The notes under the pieces are model-generated. The model saw nothing but the letters and a program-made list of their open reading frames with translations. It searched no databases and was not told where the DNA came from. Shown piece by piece: positions 1 through 8,437 of a stretch of DNA of 64,000 bases. The DNA is taken from IMG/VR virus record IMGVR_UViG_3300017991_004328, positions 1 through 64,000 of that record, one strand, 5' to 3'. The translations under genes and the position numbers were made by a program. The stretch's first letter is position 1; the number at the start of each line of letters is the position of its first letter. Source of the stretch: a virus.

Positions 1-364
1 TGGTTTTGGCAGTATCTATGGAAGAAAACTGAATGTCAGTCATCGATCTGCCGTAATTTCTTGCAGTATTAGCCACTCTTTCTAATTGAGTACGTGTGTG
101 TTTTAAAAGGCCTGTGCTTTTTTTGAGAGATTCTGCTTCGTCCGCTCTGCTTTTGGCAGTATCTCTGGCATTTTTTGCAACTTCTCTTGATGATTTAGCG
201 GCATCTCCAAACAAACTACTCGCAGAGAAATTTTGAAGGTCCCCCAGTGACCTTGCTAAACCGGTTAGCTGAGTTTTTACCGCCCCGGCTCGTGTGCTCA
301 TCTCGTTTAAGGCTTTTGTTGCAGCCGTAATAGACGAAGGGTCAACACTAAATTCGTCAGCCAT
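1..364 (-). CDS. Tape measure protein, N-terminal part (runs off left edge)
   Basis: Open reading frame on the minus strand that starts with ATG at 364 and has no stop before position 1, so only the first ~121 residues are visible. It begins MADEFSVDPSSITAATKALN and continues as a helical, Ala/Ser/Lys/Arg-rich sequence without Cys, as expected for the start of a tape measure protein. Its ATG shares one base with the stop of the upstream chaperone frame (TAATG). The order sheath, tube, frameshifted chaperones, then this gene is the standard position of the tape measure gene, which sets tail length. The assignment rests on position and composition, because most of the protein lies outside the window. 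Confidence 0.75.
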   Translation of the reverse strand, partial: MADEFSVDPSSITAATKALNEMSTRAGAVKTQLTGLARSLGDLQNFSASSLFGDAAKSSREVAKNARDTAKSRADEAESLKKSTGLLKHTRTQLERVANTARNYGRSMTDIQFSSIDTAKT

Positions 365-803
365 TAGCCCAGTTCTCCGTCGTCAATTTTTTCCCAGTGT
401 CTCTGCAGTTCCTCAACAGTCATGTTTTGCAGTCTAGCCTGGTTTTCTAATCTTAGTTTTTGGTACGCATCCATTTGGGATTGAGGGATCGTCAATTTGC
501 CTGTGGCGTTGCCTTCGGCAGAATGCTTAGCAAAGTCTTGGTTGACGCGATCGAACGGAGCTTCTTTCGTTGAGACTGGCTTTTTTTCACTTGGGGGGCT
601 TAGATTATTAACAATTCCCCCCAAAGCACCTAGCCCTCCAGCACCAGACATCGCAATTTCTTCCTTGCGCCAATCGAGCACGTATTCAGCAAGCAAAAGT
701 TTGTGAAAGCCCGTCAGGTTTCGGTAGCGGTCGTCGGTTGGTAGGATTTGAAAGTAACGTAGTATTTCTAAGTCAAGCCGAATTAGAACGTTGTCTTTGA
801 CTT
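364..803 (-). CDS. Tail assembly chaperone, frameshift extension (T domain)
   Basis: This frame has no ATG near the end of the upstream chaperone gene, but it is continuously open from the A-run at 802-810 to TAA at 364-366. It encodes about 145 residues that would be fused to most of the upstream protein by a -1 slip. It contains the segment LLAEYVLDWRKEEIAMSGAG and then a Gly- and Pro-rich linker. The tape measure ATG overlaps its stop by one base. A TTG at 696 could start a shorter independent product, but no good ribosome site precedes it. The fusion reading is preferred because gene order and length match G/GT chaperone pairs. Confidence 0.72.
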
Positions 804-1268
804 TTTTTTTAGATCGTTCATTTTTTCGTCAATGCTTCCCGCAAAGTCTTGGTAAGCATCAAACAGAGCGTCTAGGATTGGCGTGGAGCGTAGCTTTTGG
901 GTTAAGATGTACTTTGCCTGGTCTAGCGAGTCTACGGGCTTAGAACCGAACACAGCCGTTTTAGAGGCGGTGTCCAAAACTAAGGGAGTGTCGTTGACAA
1001 GCACAATGGATCGAGCTAAGGTTTCAATCTGCTCTACGATAAACTTACCTGCTGGACTTGAGTACCTTTCCGACACCTCTGCAATATCCCGAATTTCGTA
1101 AGGCAGTAGGGTGCGAAACTGCACGGTAAGTTTATTTTTCTCGCCGTCGTCAAAAATAACAATTCTATCCGACTTAGCGTAGCCCAGCATGAACATGTCT
1201 TCGTAAAGAGCAACCTGTTCTGGCGTAATGCCGTCAACGCTATCGGGTTTGGTAGGTTCTGCGGTCAT
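783..1268 (-). CDS. Tail assembly chaperone, zero-frame product (gpG-like)
   Basis: A 161-residue protein placed directly between the tail tube gene and the tape measure gene. It is mixed alpha/beta with an acidic N-terminus and a basic Lys-rich end (DLKKKSKTTF). Phages with long tails usually make two chaperones here, the second by programmed frameshifting, which help the tape measure protein assemble. The last codons contain a run of nine A bases on the coding strand, in phase for a -1 slip, and the -1 frame stays open through the next coding segment. ATG at 1268 follows a GAGG-like ribosome site. Sequence family was not recognised directly; the role comes from position plus the slippery site. 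Confidence 0.7.
   Translation of the reverse strand: MTAEPTKPDSVDGITPEQVALYEDMFMLGYAKSDRIVIFDDGEKNKLTVQFRTLLPYEIRDIAEVSERYSSPAGKFIVEQIETLARSIVLVNDTPLVLDTASKTAVFGSKPVDSLDQAKYILTQKLRSTPILDALFDAYQDFAGSIDEKMNDLKKKSKTTF
802..810 (-). promoter_or_regulatory. Probable programmed -1 frameshift slippery site (nine A)
   Basis: On the coding strand the zero frame reads CTA AAA AAA AAG TCA and ends at TAA 23 bases later. Slipping back one base gives AAA GTC AAA GAC AAC and opens a frame with no stop down to position 364. A-rich heptamers in this context are known slippery sites for tail chaperones of the lambda G/GT type. Confidence 0.75.
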
Positions 1269-1310
1269 AGGCGGGCCTCGTTTCGTGGGTGCTACTAAGG
1301 TTTTGTTGAA

Positions 1311-1781
1311 CTAGTCTTCGTCTTCCTCGTCGAACCCTTCCTCTTTTTTCTGCCAGAGGTCGTAAACTTTTTCGCGGAGGTCTTGTTCCATCAAATAGAA
1401 CGTGGTGATGGTAGCGATTTCGGAAAAGGTTTTTCCCGAATAGATGTCGGTACCCATCTCTGAGGTCACGTCGTCAGCGTCGCCCTTAGCCGCCTCGATT
1501 ACAGGAATGTTGTAGGCATTGTAGATGATCCATTGGTGGCCATCCACAACTTCCCAAACACGCTCCATCGCTTCTTCTTCAGACTCCGCCTCGTCTACGA
1601 TGTCTTCAGCTAACGCATCGAGTTCTTTTTCATATTCGCTAGTTGTAATTTCTGCAGCCTTACGGCGGATACTCGCACGTCTGGGCACCGGTCGGCGTGT
1701 AGCTTTGCGAATATTTTGACGAGCTTTTCTACGCAGAGCAGCACGACGGGCTTTGATTCTCAAAGAATTTGTTTTGCGCAT
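1311..1781 (-). CDS. Virion-type protein with basic Arg-rich head and acidic body
   Basis: The ATG at 1781 is chosen over an in-frame start 36 bases upstream because a GAGAGAGAAG ribosome site precedes it, the same arrangement as in the neighbouring gene. The protein starts MRKTNSLRIKARR, continues as about 45 Arg/Lys-rich residues ending IRRKAAE, and then switches to an acidic helical domain of ~110 residues with an Asp/Glu-rich tail. The basic head resembles those of the next gene, of the scaffold-like protein at 22.8-24.3 kb and of modules inside the 1045-residue protein at 44-47 kb. It may be a virion protein with a processed or DNA-binding head; the function is not known. Confidence 0.75.
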   Translation of the reverse strand: MRKTNSLRIKARRAALRRKARQNIRKATRRPVPRRASIRRKAAEITTSEYEKELDALAEDIVDEAESEEEAMERVWEVVDGHQWIIYNAYNIPVIEAAKGDADDVTSEMGTDIYSGKTFSEIATITTFYLMEQDLREKVYDLWQKKEEGFDEEDED

Positions 1782-1803
1782 TAGCTTCTCTCTCTCTTGT
1801 TGG

Positions 1804-2355
1804 TTAGCCTTCTTCAACTTCTATTTCGTCGGTCAGTTCTTCTTTACCGGGAGGTCCTGACACATACACAAACGAACCGTCTTGCTCAATGTTGCTACCT
1901 TCGACGCTTTGGTAGTAATGTTTGACTGCCTTGGCACAAGCATCTGTCGGACAGTACATGTGATAAGTCCACCAACCGGGTTCCACACCTTCAGGATACA
2001 TATCTTTGTCGGAATCCTCCGACCACTCGGCAGTCCAAACAAAAGCCGTATCATCGAAGTCCAGCAGAGCATACCAAGCATCGTACTCCGTATCGTACAG
2101 CCCAAGAAGAGTTCGGTCCATGTAGCCCGGAGCGCTAAACTCTGCGAAAAACCCTTTTTGCAATTCTAAGTCTTCGCCGTACCCTTCTTCAATCACGTCA
2201 TCTTTTGAAAACATACTGGCCGGGAACCAGTCTCCCTCGCCATATTTGTTTTCCCCGTACCAGTATTCTCCCTCTGTAACCATGGGCTGCATAAACCCGG
2301 CACGACGGAAGATCGGTTGTCCTTGGGTTGCCTTTCGTTTATTTGTTTTGCGCAT
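1804..2355 (-). CDS. Acidic virion-type protein with short basic head
   Basis: A 183-residue protein beginning MRKTNKRKATQGQPIFRRAG, followed by a Trp-, Tyr- and Asp/Glu-rich globular region. The first residues match the start of the adjacent gene (MRKTN) and the break from basic to acidic occurs at a similar RRAG motif. A GAGAGAGAGAG ribosome site precedes the ATG. Content with many Trp and Tyr residues suggests a folded protein rather than a linker. It lies between tail tube and chaperone genes, where few proteins are expected, so it may be an accessory virion or tail component. No family was recognised. Confidence 0.72.
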   Translation of the reverse strand: MRKTNKRKATQGQPIFRRAGFMQPMVTEGEYWYGENKYGEGDWFPASMFSKDDVIEEGYGEDLELQKGFFAEFSAPGYMDRTLLGLYDTEYDAWYALLDFDDTAFVWTAEWSEDSDKDMYPEGVEPGWWTYHMYCPTDACAKAVKHYYQSVEGSNIEQDGSFVYVSGPPGKEELTDEIEVEEG

Positions 2356-2375
2356 GGCTCTCTCTCTCTCTTAAA

Positions 2376-2867
2376 TTATTCGATTGAACCTGTTACGGTA
2401 CGTACCATAACACTCATGGTCTCAACAACCCGAGCAGTACCAGTGTCTAACGTTTTGCCCCAAGACGTGGGAACACAGTCATGATAAACAAGCGTTCTGA
2501 TTTTAGCGGGTTCTTCGGGGTCGGGCATTGGACGAGCACGGGGGGATACGGGAACACGCATTTGCTCCTGGATATCGAAGCTGGTGTTCAAATCCTCGAT
2601 CGAATAAACGTCGTAGCCCAAAGCTTCGTACAACGATTGTGTGTACAGCTCGGTGTAATTTAGGTCTAGGGTGGTGTCAGTACCACTCCACACAATCTCG
2701 TTAATCTCGGCACCCGCAGAAAACAACACCTCACGAATCGATTCGGCATTGCGCTGCGAACGAGAACTAATCGAATTCAAAGATCCTACGGGACTGCCGT
2801 TAATAAAAATCGTGTACGAGTAGAAAACACTGTGTGCAGTGTTTGGAATCGTAGTTTTGTAAGGCAT
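2376..2867 (-). CDS. Probable tail tube protein
   Basis: A 163-residue beta-rich protein encoded immediately downstream of the tail sheath gene, the usual place of the tail tube gene in contractile-tailed phages. The ATG at 2867 has an excellent ribosome site (AAGGAGGAG). Size fits a single-domain tube protein that forms stacked hexamers inside the sheath. The sequence itself did not give a family motif that I can name, so the call depends on size, predicted beta content and synteny with sheath and chaperones. Confidence 0.65.
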   Translation of the reverse strand: MPYKTTIPNTAHSVFYSYTIFINGSPVGSLNSISSRSQRNAESIREVLFSAGAEINEIVWSGTDTTLDLNYTELYTQSLYEALGYDVYSIEDLNTSFDIQEQMRVPVSPRARPMPDPEEPAKIRTLVYHDCVPTSWGKTLDTGTARVVETMSVMVRTVTGSIE

Positions 2868-2880
2868 GGTCTACTCCTCC

Positions 2881-4248
2881 TTATCCGAAGGTCAGGACGA
2901 AGGTAAATGTTACGTCCATGTAAGCCAGGCCGAACGCGGGTTGAACTTCTCCAGCGACATTCAACTGGCGCGGTTCTGTACCGTCTTGCAGGACAGTCAC
3001 GTTTCGGTAATCTGCAATCGTCTCTTCCTGCTGCAAGTACGCCAAAATACCTTCCGAACTTTGCTTAACGGCATTCGGCAAGGTGTTTGTTATTGGCTTG
3101 TTGCGGTACACTTGCCAGAGCTTTTCCCGCCAGTACTTCTTGACGTAGTCTTTGACATCCTGCACGCCTAAGTCTTCCGTCAATGCCGATGTGGTATCGG
3201 TTGAAATCGCCATAATGTTTCTAACGATTCCGGAAGCACTCTTCGCAGGGCTTACTCCATTTTGCACCATGTAGTTTTGTTGACTTCGACTGAAGTTGTC
3301 GGTGAAGGTCAAGCCAGCAATGATCTCGTCGTAAATCGTCGCGCCGATTGGACCTGCGCAAAGCTTACCCGCAAGACCCGCGCAGTAGTAACGAGAATCT
3401 TTTGTACCTGTAAAGCCCGTTACCTGTAGCGTGCTGGGGATTGCTGGTACGATCATGCGCTCGTTTGCGTACGCTTGGGCACGAGTAGCGTAAGCAGTGT
3501 AGGCTGTGTTTTTAGGCATCGGATGCAGCACAGACCGTTCTTGCTTTTGCTCTGGCTGGCTTGCCAAAACGGCGTGGTTGAACAAAATGTTTGCCGCCGT
3601 TGTAGTGTTCAATGTCCCAGAACTCATCGGAACAAGCCAAAGCTTAGAATCAAAAATTTCTTCGAGTACGTCTACGGCATTCTCAAAAGCCGTTTCTAAC
3701 TCGCTGTTTGAGGGATTATCGGGATCAGAAAATTCGCGATCGTCTAACTGAACTACGTACACACCATTAGCACCGTTTTGAAAAGCTAGGTTAGCTCCTA
3801 CAGATATGTCGTTGAGACTGCCGTCGGTACGTGTTTTGTTGCCGTGGTCGGTATAAACTAAGTTTTCGTTGAAGTACAAAGTCGCCTGGTATGCACTTGC
3901 AGCCCGCGTCTCTGTGTACGTGATGTAGTACTGATTTCCCTCTGTCGGTTGCGACCCGGCAGGACTCCAACTAATTCGATTCGAGCTGTCCCCGATAAGG
4001 TAGTAATCAGTGCCTTCGGTGTAGCTAGCACTCCCAGGCAAGGCACCCACCGAGACAATTTCGTTCACAGTTGAAATTGACGGGATATCATCCACCGACC
4101 CCACGCTACGGACGATCGCAGTGTTCTCTACGAGACGGTACGGATCGCCAAGGCCAACAATGCAAGGGTAGCGTTGAAAGGCGGGTGGAGCGACAGTACC
4201 GGTGGAGTTAACCACTCGAACGATAATTCCGGGAATTCTTTCGGCCAT
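2881..4248 (-). CDS. Tail sheath protein
   Basis: A 455-residue protein that starts with the typical sheath opening (MAERIPGIIVRVVNSTGT), has an N-terminal beta-rich half, a central alpha/beta region with the string VDVLEEIFDSKLWLVPM, and ends with a C-terminal segment that matches the subtilisin-like sheath fold family in layout (VKDYVKKYWREKLW near residue 380 and beta strands TFTFVLTF at the end). Sheath subunits contract around the tail tube during DNA injection, and their presence identifies a myovirus. Tail tube gene follows 13 bases downstream. Length is within the normal range. Confidence 0.85.
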   Translation of the reverse strand: MAERIPGIIVRVVNSTGTVAPPAFQRYPCIVGLGDPYRLVENTAIVRSVGSVDDIPSISTVNEIVSVGALPGSASYTEGTDYYLIGDSSNRISWSPAGSQPTEGNQYYITYTETRAASAYQATLYFNENLVYTDHGNKTRTDGSLNDISVGANLAFQNGANGVYVVQLDDREFSDPDNPSNSELETAFENAVDVLEEIFDSKLWLVPMSSGTLNTTTAANILFNHAVLASQPEQKQERSVLHPMPKNTAYTAYATRAQAYANERMIVPAIPSTLQVTGFTGTKDSRYYCAGLAGKLCAGPIGATIYDEIIAGLTFTDNFSRSQQNYMVQNGVSPAKSASGIVRNIMAISTDTTSALTEDLGVQDVKDYVKKYWREKLWQVYRNKPITNTLPNAVKQSSEGILAYLQQEETIADYRNVTVLQDGTEPRQLNVAGEVQPAFGLAYMDVTFTFVLTFG

Positions 4249-4305
4249 GGTTTTCGCTCCATTATTTGATTTGTGTTGATCTTAGCTTTTTAAGCTTAGT
4301 CAATG

Positions 4306-4920
4306 TTAACTCTCGTCTAAATCCAAGCTCGCAGAAATATCCACAATGATATTTGCAAGAGTGTCCTCAGTATCGTTCCACTGTTCCCAACTCGCTGCTA
4401 ACTCCCAGCTTAGGTTACTTGTGTAAACAGGGTAGTCCACAGCAGGCTCAAACACTTTGCCTTCACCAGACATCGCAGGAGGACTAACAATTTTGATGTC
4501 CTGGTCGAGAAAGTAATCTTTTGCTTCAGGACGAGATAAAAAAATCGAGACGATGTCCGAAAGATTATCTCTTTCGTGTGTGGTACGCGACAGACACATC
4601 AACGAAGCACTAATGTCAATGTCACCGCCCTCAAAATTGTAACCTGCAACCACCTCTCCGGGGGACACCAAAAGATTTTTCGTTATCGTCCTCTCTTGGA
4701 AGGTTGCATTCATCGAACCGATCAGCACTGCTGGAAGCTCGGGTCTCGATACCCAACTGTCTTCGGACGTAACGTAAGGAGTGTTGCTAAAAACTATTTT
4801 TTTGGTGCCGTCTGTAAAAAGGATAGCTTCTTTTTCGTAGGCCAAAAAGACGCTTCGTAAAAACTTAGTAATGTAGTCTTTTACGAAGCGCACTCCTCGA
4901 TAATGCATCGTAATCGCCAC
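4306..4920 (-). CDS. Neck/tail completion protein, putative
   Basis: Start placed at GTG 4920, preceded by GGGGAGCT at good spacing, giving MAITMHYRGVRFVKDYITKF; an upstream in-frame start would overlap the previous gene. About 204 residues, with an N-terminal helix and then an alternating beta-rich sequence ending in an acidic tail (SASLDLDES). Located between connector-like genes and the tail sheath, where tail terminator or tail completion proteins usually lie. No diagnostic motif was identified, so this is a positional call. Confidence 0.55.
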   Translation of the reverse strand: MAITMHYRGVRFVKDYITKFLRSVFLAYEKEAILFTDGTKKIVFSNTPYVTSEDSWVSRPELPAVLIGSMNATFQERTITKNLLVSPGEVVAGYNFEGGDIDISASLMCLSRTTHERDNLSDIVSIFLSRPEAKDYFLDQDIKIVSPPAMSGEGKVFEPAVDYPVYTSNLSWELAASWEQWNDTEDTLANIIVDISASLDLDES

Positions 4921-4924
4921 GGGT

Positions 4925-5836
4925 TTAGCTCCCCACCACAGCAACGTTGTAGATACTACTTTTTGGATCGAGCAAACTCATCTCAAATTGCTGACTCACC
5001 AAAATGTTTTCTACGTAGATAGGCGTTGCGTTTGTGATCTGGTAGCGCTGACTAGTAGATAAACGAATAACAACGTCGTGCTCTACAAGATCGGGGGAAT
5101 ACGGCGGCGGGCTTGTCCAATAATTGTTGACGCTTGTTTGCAAAAACCCACCTGCAACAACTTCGAAGTTTGTTAGGATGCCGGGAAAAGCAACTAAGAA
5201 TTGATTAGGCGTCGGCTGTTTTCTAATTCTTGCGTTGGCATCTTCCCACTGCTCAAAAGAGAACAAGCTTGCCTGGTAAACGGGTTGGTTGTCCCGGATC
5301 GGTTGCATCCGGTATTGGTTGTTCAACGGGTTTATCGGCCCGTACTGGAAACTAACGTGCTTGCCTGTGGTAAATGGTGGAGTGTTGAAAACAACGTAGA
5401 CAGCATCGATGATCGAATTGCCATCGGAGTCTAAATCGTCTTGGTAGACATCGAAGGCGTATTCGTTGCGTCCGGAAATAAACGAGTGCTTGTCAACCGC
5501 GTCTTCCCACACCTCGGTCGCACCGCCGCCGCTGGCGGATACCGTAGTGGTTAGCGTACCGATGTCCGGGTACGTCTCAACGGAATCTGTGTCGGCCCCC
5601 CAAAGCTTGTATCGCAGGTACCCCGTATCTGGGTCTAAGGTGTAGCTTGTGGCTTCTTTAGTCAGCCAATCCGCTCGACGACTAGCAAAAGCTTGTATTT
5701 CGTTAGCCCGACGAAGACGCTTGAGCAAATAGCAAGCTTCCCCGCCTGTCTCAAGTAAGGTGTGGTTCTGCCGTACTGCATAACTTAGCAGGCGTGTAGA
5801 TCGTCGAGTCTTGTATGGTGCAACCCAGTGAGGCAT
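4925..5836 (-). CDS. Head-tail connector or neck protein, unidentified
   Basis: A 303-residue protein in the head-to-tail joining region, upstream of the completion protein and sheath genes. The N-terminal ~60 residues are Arg-rich and helical, the rest is beta-rich with repeated Tyr/Asp segments and a C-terminal half rich in Gln, Asn and Tyr (LSTSQRYQITNATPIYVENI). ATG at 5836 lies close behind the preceding gene. The composition fits a structural protein. No family recognised. Confidence 0.6.
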   Translation of the reverse strand: MPHWVAPYKTRRSTRLLSYAVRQNHTLLETGGEACYLLKRLRRANEIQAFASRRADWLTKEATSYTLDPDTGYLRYKLWGADTDSVETYPDIGTLTTTVSASGGGATEVWEDAVDKHSFISGRNEYAFDVYQDDLDSDGNSIIDAVYVVFNTPPFTTGKHVSFQYGPINPLNNQYRMQPIRDNQPVYQASLFSFEQWEDANARIRKQPTPNQFLVAFPGILTNFEVVAGGFLQTSVNNYWTSPPPYSPDLVEHDVVIRLSTSQRYQITNATPIYVENILVSQQFEMSLLDPKSSIYNVAVVGS

Positions 5837-5839
5837 TAC

Positions 5840-6202
5840 TTACTCCAACTGATCCCAAACCCTGTCGGCTTTTTCAAACATCTCCTCGACAGGCATAGAT
5901 AAGAATTTTTTTCTTTTTCTAAGTTCAAGAGACTCGATCACATCGATCATTTTTTCGGCGGAAATGGGATCAATTAACAAGCCGTTAATCTCGCCTGGAC
6001 TTTTTTTAGTCCAAATTTGCTTCAACGCATCAAACACGTCTTCACCCTGCACGTCCTTAAACTCCATTTGGGCTAAACGTCTGAGGGTTCGGGACATAGG
6101 GATGTCCGCTGTTTTACGGAGGTGCTTAGCAAGCTTTTGGCACGCTTGCCGATAAGTAAGCCCCTCAGAAATAAACTTCAGAAGTAGCCGGTGGCTTGTC
6201 AT
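5840..6202 (-). CDS. Small helical protein of the connector region
   Basis: Start at ATG 6202 (MTSHRLLLKFISEGLTYRQA), 22 bases after the stop of the previous gene with an AGGATC ribosome site; the longer frame would overlap that gene. The ~120-residue product is almost entirely helical, with many Lys, Arg and Leu residues and two likely coiled segments (AEKMIDVIESLELRKRKKF). It could be a head completion or regulatory protein. Function unknown. Confidence 0.6.
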   Translation of the reverse strand: MTSHRLLLKFISEGLTYRQACQKLAKHLRKTADIPMSRTLRRLAQMEFKDVQGEDVFDALKQIWTKKSPGEINGLLIDPISAEKMIDVIESLELRKRKKFLSMPVEEMFEKADRVWDQLE

Positions 6203-6224
6203 AGGCGAGATCCTACCCTCGTGA

Positions 6225-6521
6225 TTAGCTTTCGTCTTCAGGTGCGTATTCAACTAATTCTTCTTCTGTCGAATCTTCCTGCATTAGTTCTTCCATCGAA
6301 GCCAGGTACTCGTAATACTTTGGGTGTTCTTCTAAATGAGCCCAAGCAATCTTTGCGGTTAGCTCTTCGTCGTCGTCTGTCACATTTGCAGCGGGAAAAC
6401 GGGAACCATGCTCAAGCTCAATTTCCATACCTCGTGCGAGATCGATCGGCTCAAATGCCACCAAGCCCCAATCGATTCCAATCCGTTCACCGATTTCTTT
6501 AGCTGTGTCCGCCGTCCACAT
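6225..6521 (-). CDS. DUF5661-like small protein
   Basis: Start at ATG 6521 (MWTADTAKEIGERIGIDW), four bases after the preceding gene's stop; the longer frame overlaps that gene. About 98 residues. It carries a string typical of the DUF5661 family as I recall it: ELEHG, then a VTDDD segment, then AHLEEHPKYYEYLASMEEL. This family is common in phages and has no assigned biochemical role. The C-terminus is very acidic (EDSTEEELVEYAPEDES). It is coupled to the large GNAT-HAD gene upstream. Confidence 0.65.
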   Translation of the reverse strand: MWTADTAKEIGERIGIDWGLVAFEPIDLARGMEIELEHGSRFPAANVTDDDEELTAKIAWAHLEEHPKYYEYLASMEELMQEDSTEEELVEYAPEDES

Positions 6522-6523
6522 AA

Positions 6524-8437
6524 CTAACCTCGTTCCTTGTTGATCATGTCCCACAAAACCGGCGCTTCGAGAATTGCAGCATAAGGAGAAAGCGCCCACA
6601 GGTTACCGTTTTCATCGTCTACTACGGTAAACTCCGCGTCCTCTTCGACTAAGTTATTCAGAAAAAGTTCGTGTTTGATTATGCTGCTTGCGCGGGTGTC
6701 GCCGTTGGGGCGCATAAGCAGTTCAGGCTCTTCAATTTGGTAGTGGTTGTTTAGCCAATTCGTAGTCACCTGTTTTAGCTTTTCGGGCCTGCCGGTCATA
6801 TACACAACTCGATCAAAAAGCGACAGAAGGTCTCCTAGACACTTTTGGGCTTGCGGGATCGGCTCGTCTTTTTCCACCAGACGTTCTTCAAAAAATCCGT
6901 CGTAGTCCCCCTCTTGTGCTAGGTGCTGTCGGTGGCTAGCGTCAGCTAAGGTGCCGTCAATGTCTAAGATTAGTACCTGTGGGAGGTTCTGAGCCTGTCT
7001 AAGAAGCTCGGCTGCCTTCTGCAGCTCCATGCCCCTATCTTCGGCTTCCTCAGCCTCCTGGGGGCTTAGATCAAGAATAATGGATTGCTTAGGGCCTTGG
7101 TTGAAAAAGTCGATTAGGTTCTTGTTTACGCTAAGTCCAAATTGGTCCAGGTACTGGTGGTACCATTTCCATCCACCTTCGGGGCGGGGACCAATTGTGT
7201 GGAAATACTTATCGGCGTACTTTTTTAGTTTTTGTGATGCCTCTTCTTCAAACAACTTATCTTCAGGAACCGCAGGCTCTACGTCACTTTGTTTCAAGTA
7301 GTCTTGGTACAGCGTACGTACGTCGTAACTTGACTTCTCCAACGCACCGAGGATTTTTTCTTGTCCTGCTCGTTGCAACAATTCAGAAGCATGTTGCTTA
7401 AAGTCTTCGTCAAAATCGTCCCAGAAGTCTTCAAACTCATCCATCTGTTGCAGCTTAGCTCGATCTGATTGAGCGTAGGCAGGGAGTTTGTAAGAAGGAG
7501 AAGCTTTTGAAGCTTCAAGCAAGGCATCGTAGACAACATCGTACATTCCCAACAACAAGTCATCGAGAAGGCCAAGTTCGATAATTACTTCGTTGTTGTA
7601 TGGACGGTCTTCGATCCACAGCACAAAGCTAATCAAGTCGTCTAAATTAGCAGGTTCAAGTTGAGCCTTTTTTAGTTTTTGTGCAATCTGATCAACTAGC
7701 TCGTGTTCAAGTATTTCGTGAAAACCCAATCCAGTCTGTTCAAACTTGTCCATAACCATTTGCCGGAAGAACCGTGGATCGTCCTCCAGTTCCTCCAAGT
7801 ACTCTTGTTTGTACTCGGCCATTTCGTTGACGATGTCGTCTATTCTAGTTTGCAACTGTTCATCGGACAGAAACGGAACAAGCTCAAACGAGGCTATTTC
7901 GTCTTCAGTCAGAGGACGATCATACACCACAACCCCGTGCCGAAACTTTGGGTGCTGCTCAACACCAATGTACCCTTTTGGAACGGTCGCAAATCCAATC
8001 GGTCTCAAAGGCACGCCATACCAATATTCAAGAGCGCTCACTTTGTACCTTCCAAGTTCGGTTTCTTGCTTAGATAAACCGTATTCCCTCTCCAAAAACT
8101 TAACTATGTTTGGGTTAACGACGTCTAAGTTCAAAACAGCGTCTGGTTCTACGTTTTTGTACATCTCAAAGTTGCCCATCGCGATTTCAATAAGCTCTTT
8201 ACCAAGGCCTTGCTTTTGGTAACGATGGTCAACAGCAACGTCGAAAGAGTATTCTCCGTTGCCGTAACCTTCCACAAGCGCAGACACGATAATTCCTTCG
8301 TCAGTGTCCACGTGCCCTGCTACAAATTCTTTGTCAGATAGAAAATTGATACCTTCCCTTTGTGCTAAAGCCCAAGGATCGTTGTTCACGAGGTCTGCGT
8401 CAAAAAGATCGTCTCCAAACAACAATTCGATTTTCAT
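6524..8437 (-). CDS. Fusion: GNAT acetyltransferase, helical linker, HAD phosphatase (PNKP type)
   Basis: A 637-residue protein with two recognisable catalytic domains. Residues ~1-130 look like a GNAT N-acetyltransferase, with the acetyl-CoA-binding motif RYQKQGLGK at 72-80. Residues ~487-637 form a HAD hydrolase: LDIDGT with nucleophile Asp492 and Asp494, YMTGR with Thr548, Lys588, and DD at 607-608, an arrangement like the 3'-phosphatase domain of T4 polynucleotide kinase. The middle 350 residues are acidic and helical. The ATG follows the adhesin stop directly (TAAATG). Placement in the late virion operon suggests it may be packaged, but that is inference. The substrates are unknown. Confidence 0.75.
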   Translation of the reverse strand: MKIELLFGDDLFDADLVNNDPWALAQREGINFLSDKEFVAGHVDTDEGIIVSALVEGYGNGEYSFDVAVDHRYQKQGLGKELIEIAMGNFEMYKNVEPDAVLNLDVVNPNIVKFLEREYGLSKQETELGRYKVSALEYWYGVPLRPIGFATVPKGYIGVEQHPKFRHGVVVYDRPLTEDEIASFELVPFLSDEQLQTRIDDIVNEMAEYKQEYLEELEDDPRFFRQMVMDKFEQTGLGFHEILEHELVDQIAQKLKKAQLEPANLDDLISFVLWIEDRPYNNEVIIELGLLDDLLLGMYDVVYDALLEASKASPSYKLPAYAQSDRAKLQQMDEFEDFWDDFDEDFKQHASELLQRAGQEKILGALEKSSYDVRTLYQDYLKQSDVEPAVPEDKLFEEEASQKLKKYADKYFHTIGPRPEGGWKWYHQYLDQFGLSVNKNLIDFFNQGPKQSIILDLSPQEAEEAEDRGMELQKAAELLRQAQNLPQVLILDIDGTLADASHRQHLAQEGDYDGFFEERLVEKDEPIPQAQKCLGDLLSLFDRVVYMTGRPEKLKQVTTNWLNNHYQIEEPELLMRPNGDTRASSIIKHELFLNNLVEEDAEFTVVDDENGNLWALSPYAAILEAPVLWDMINKERG

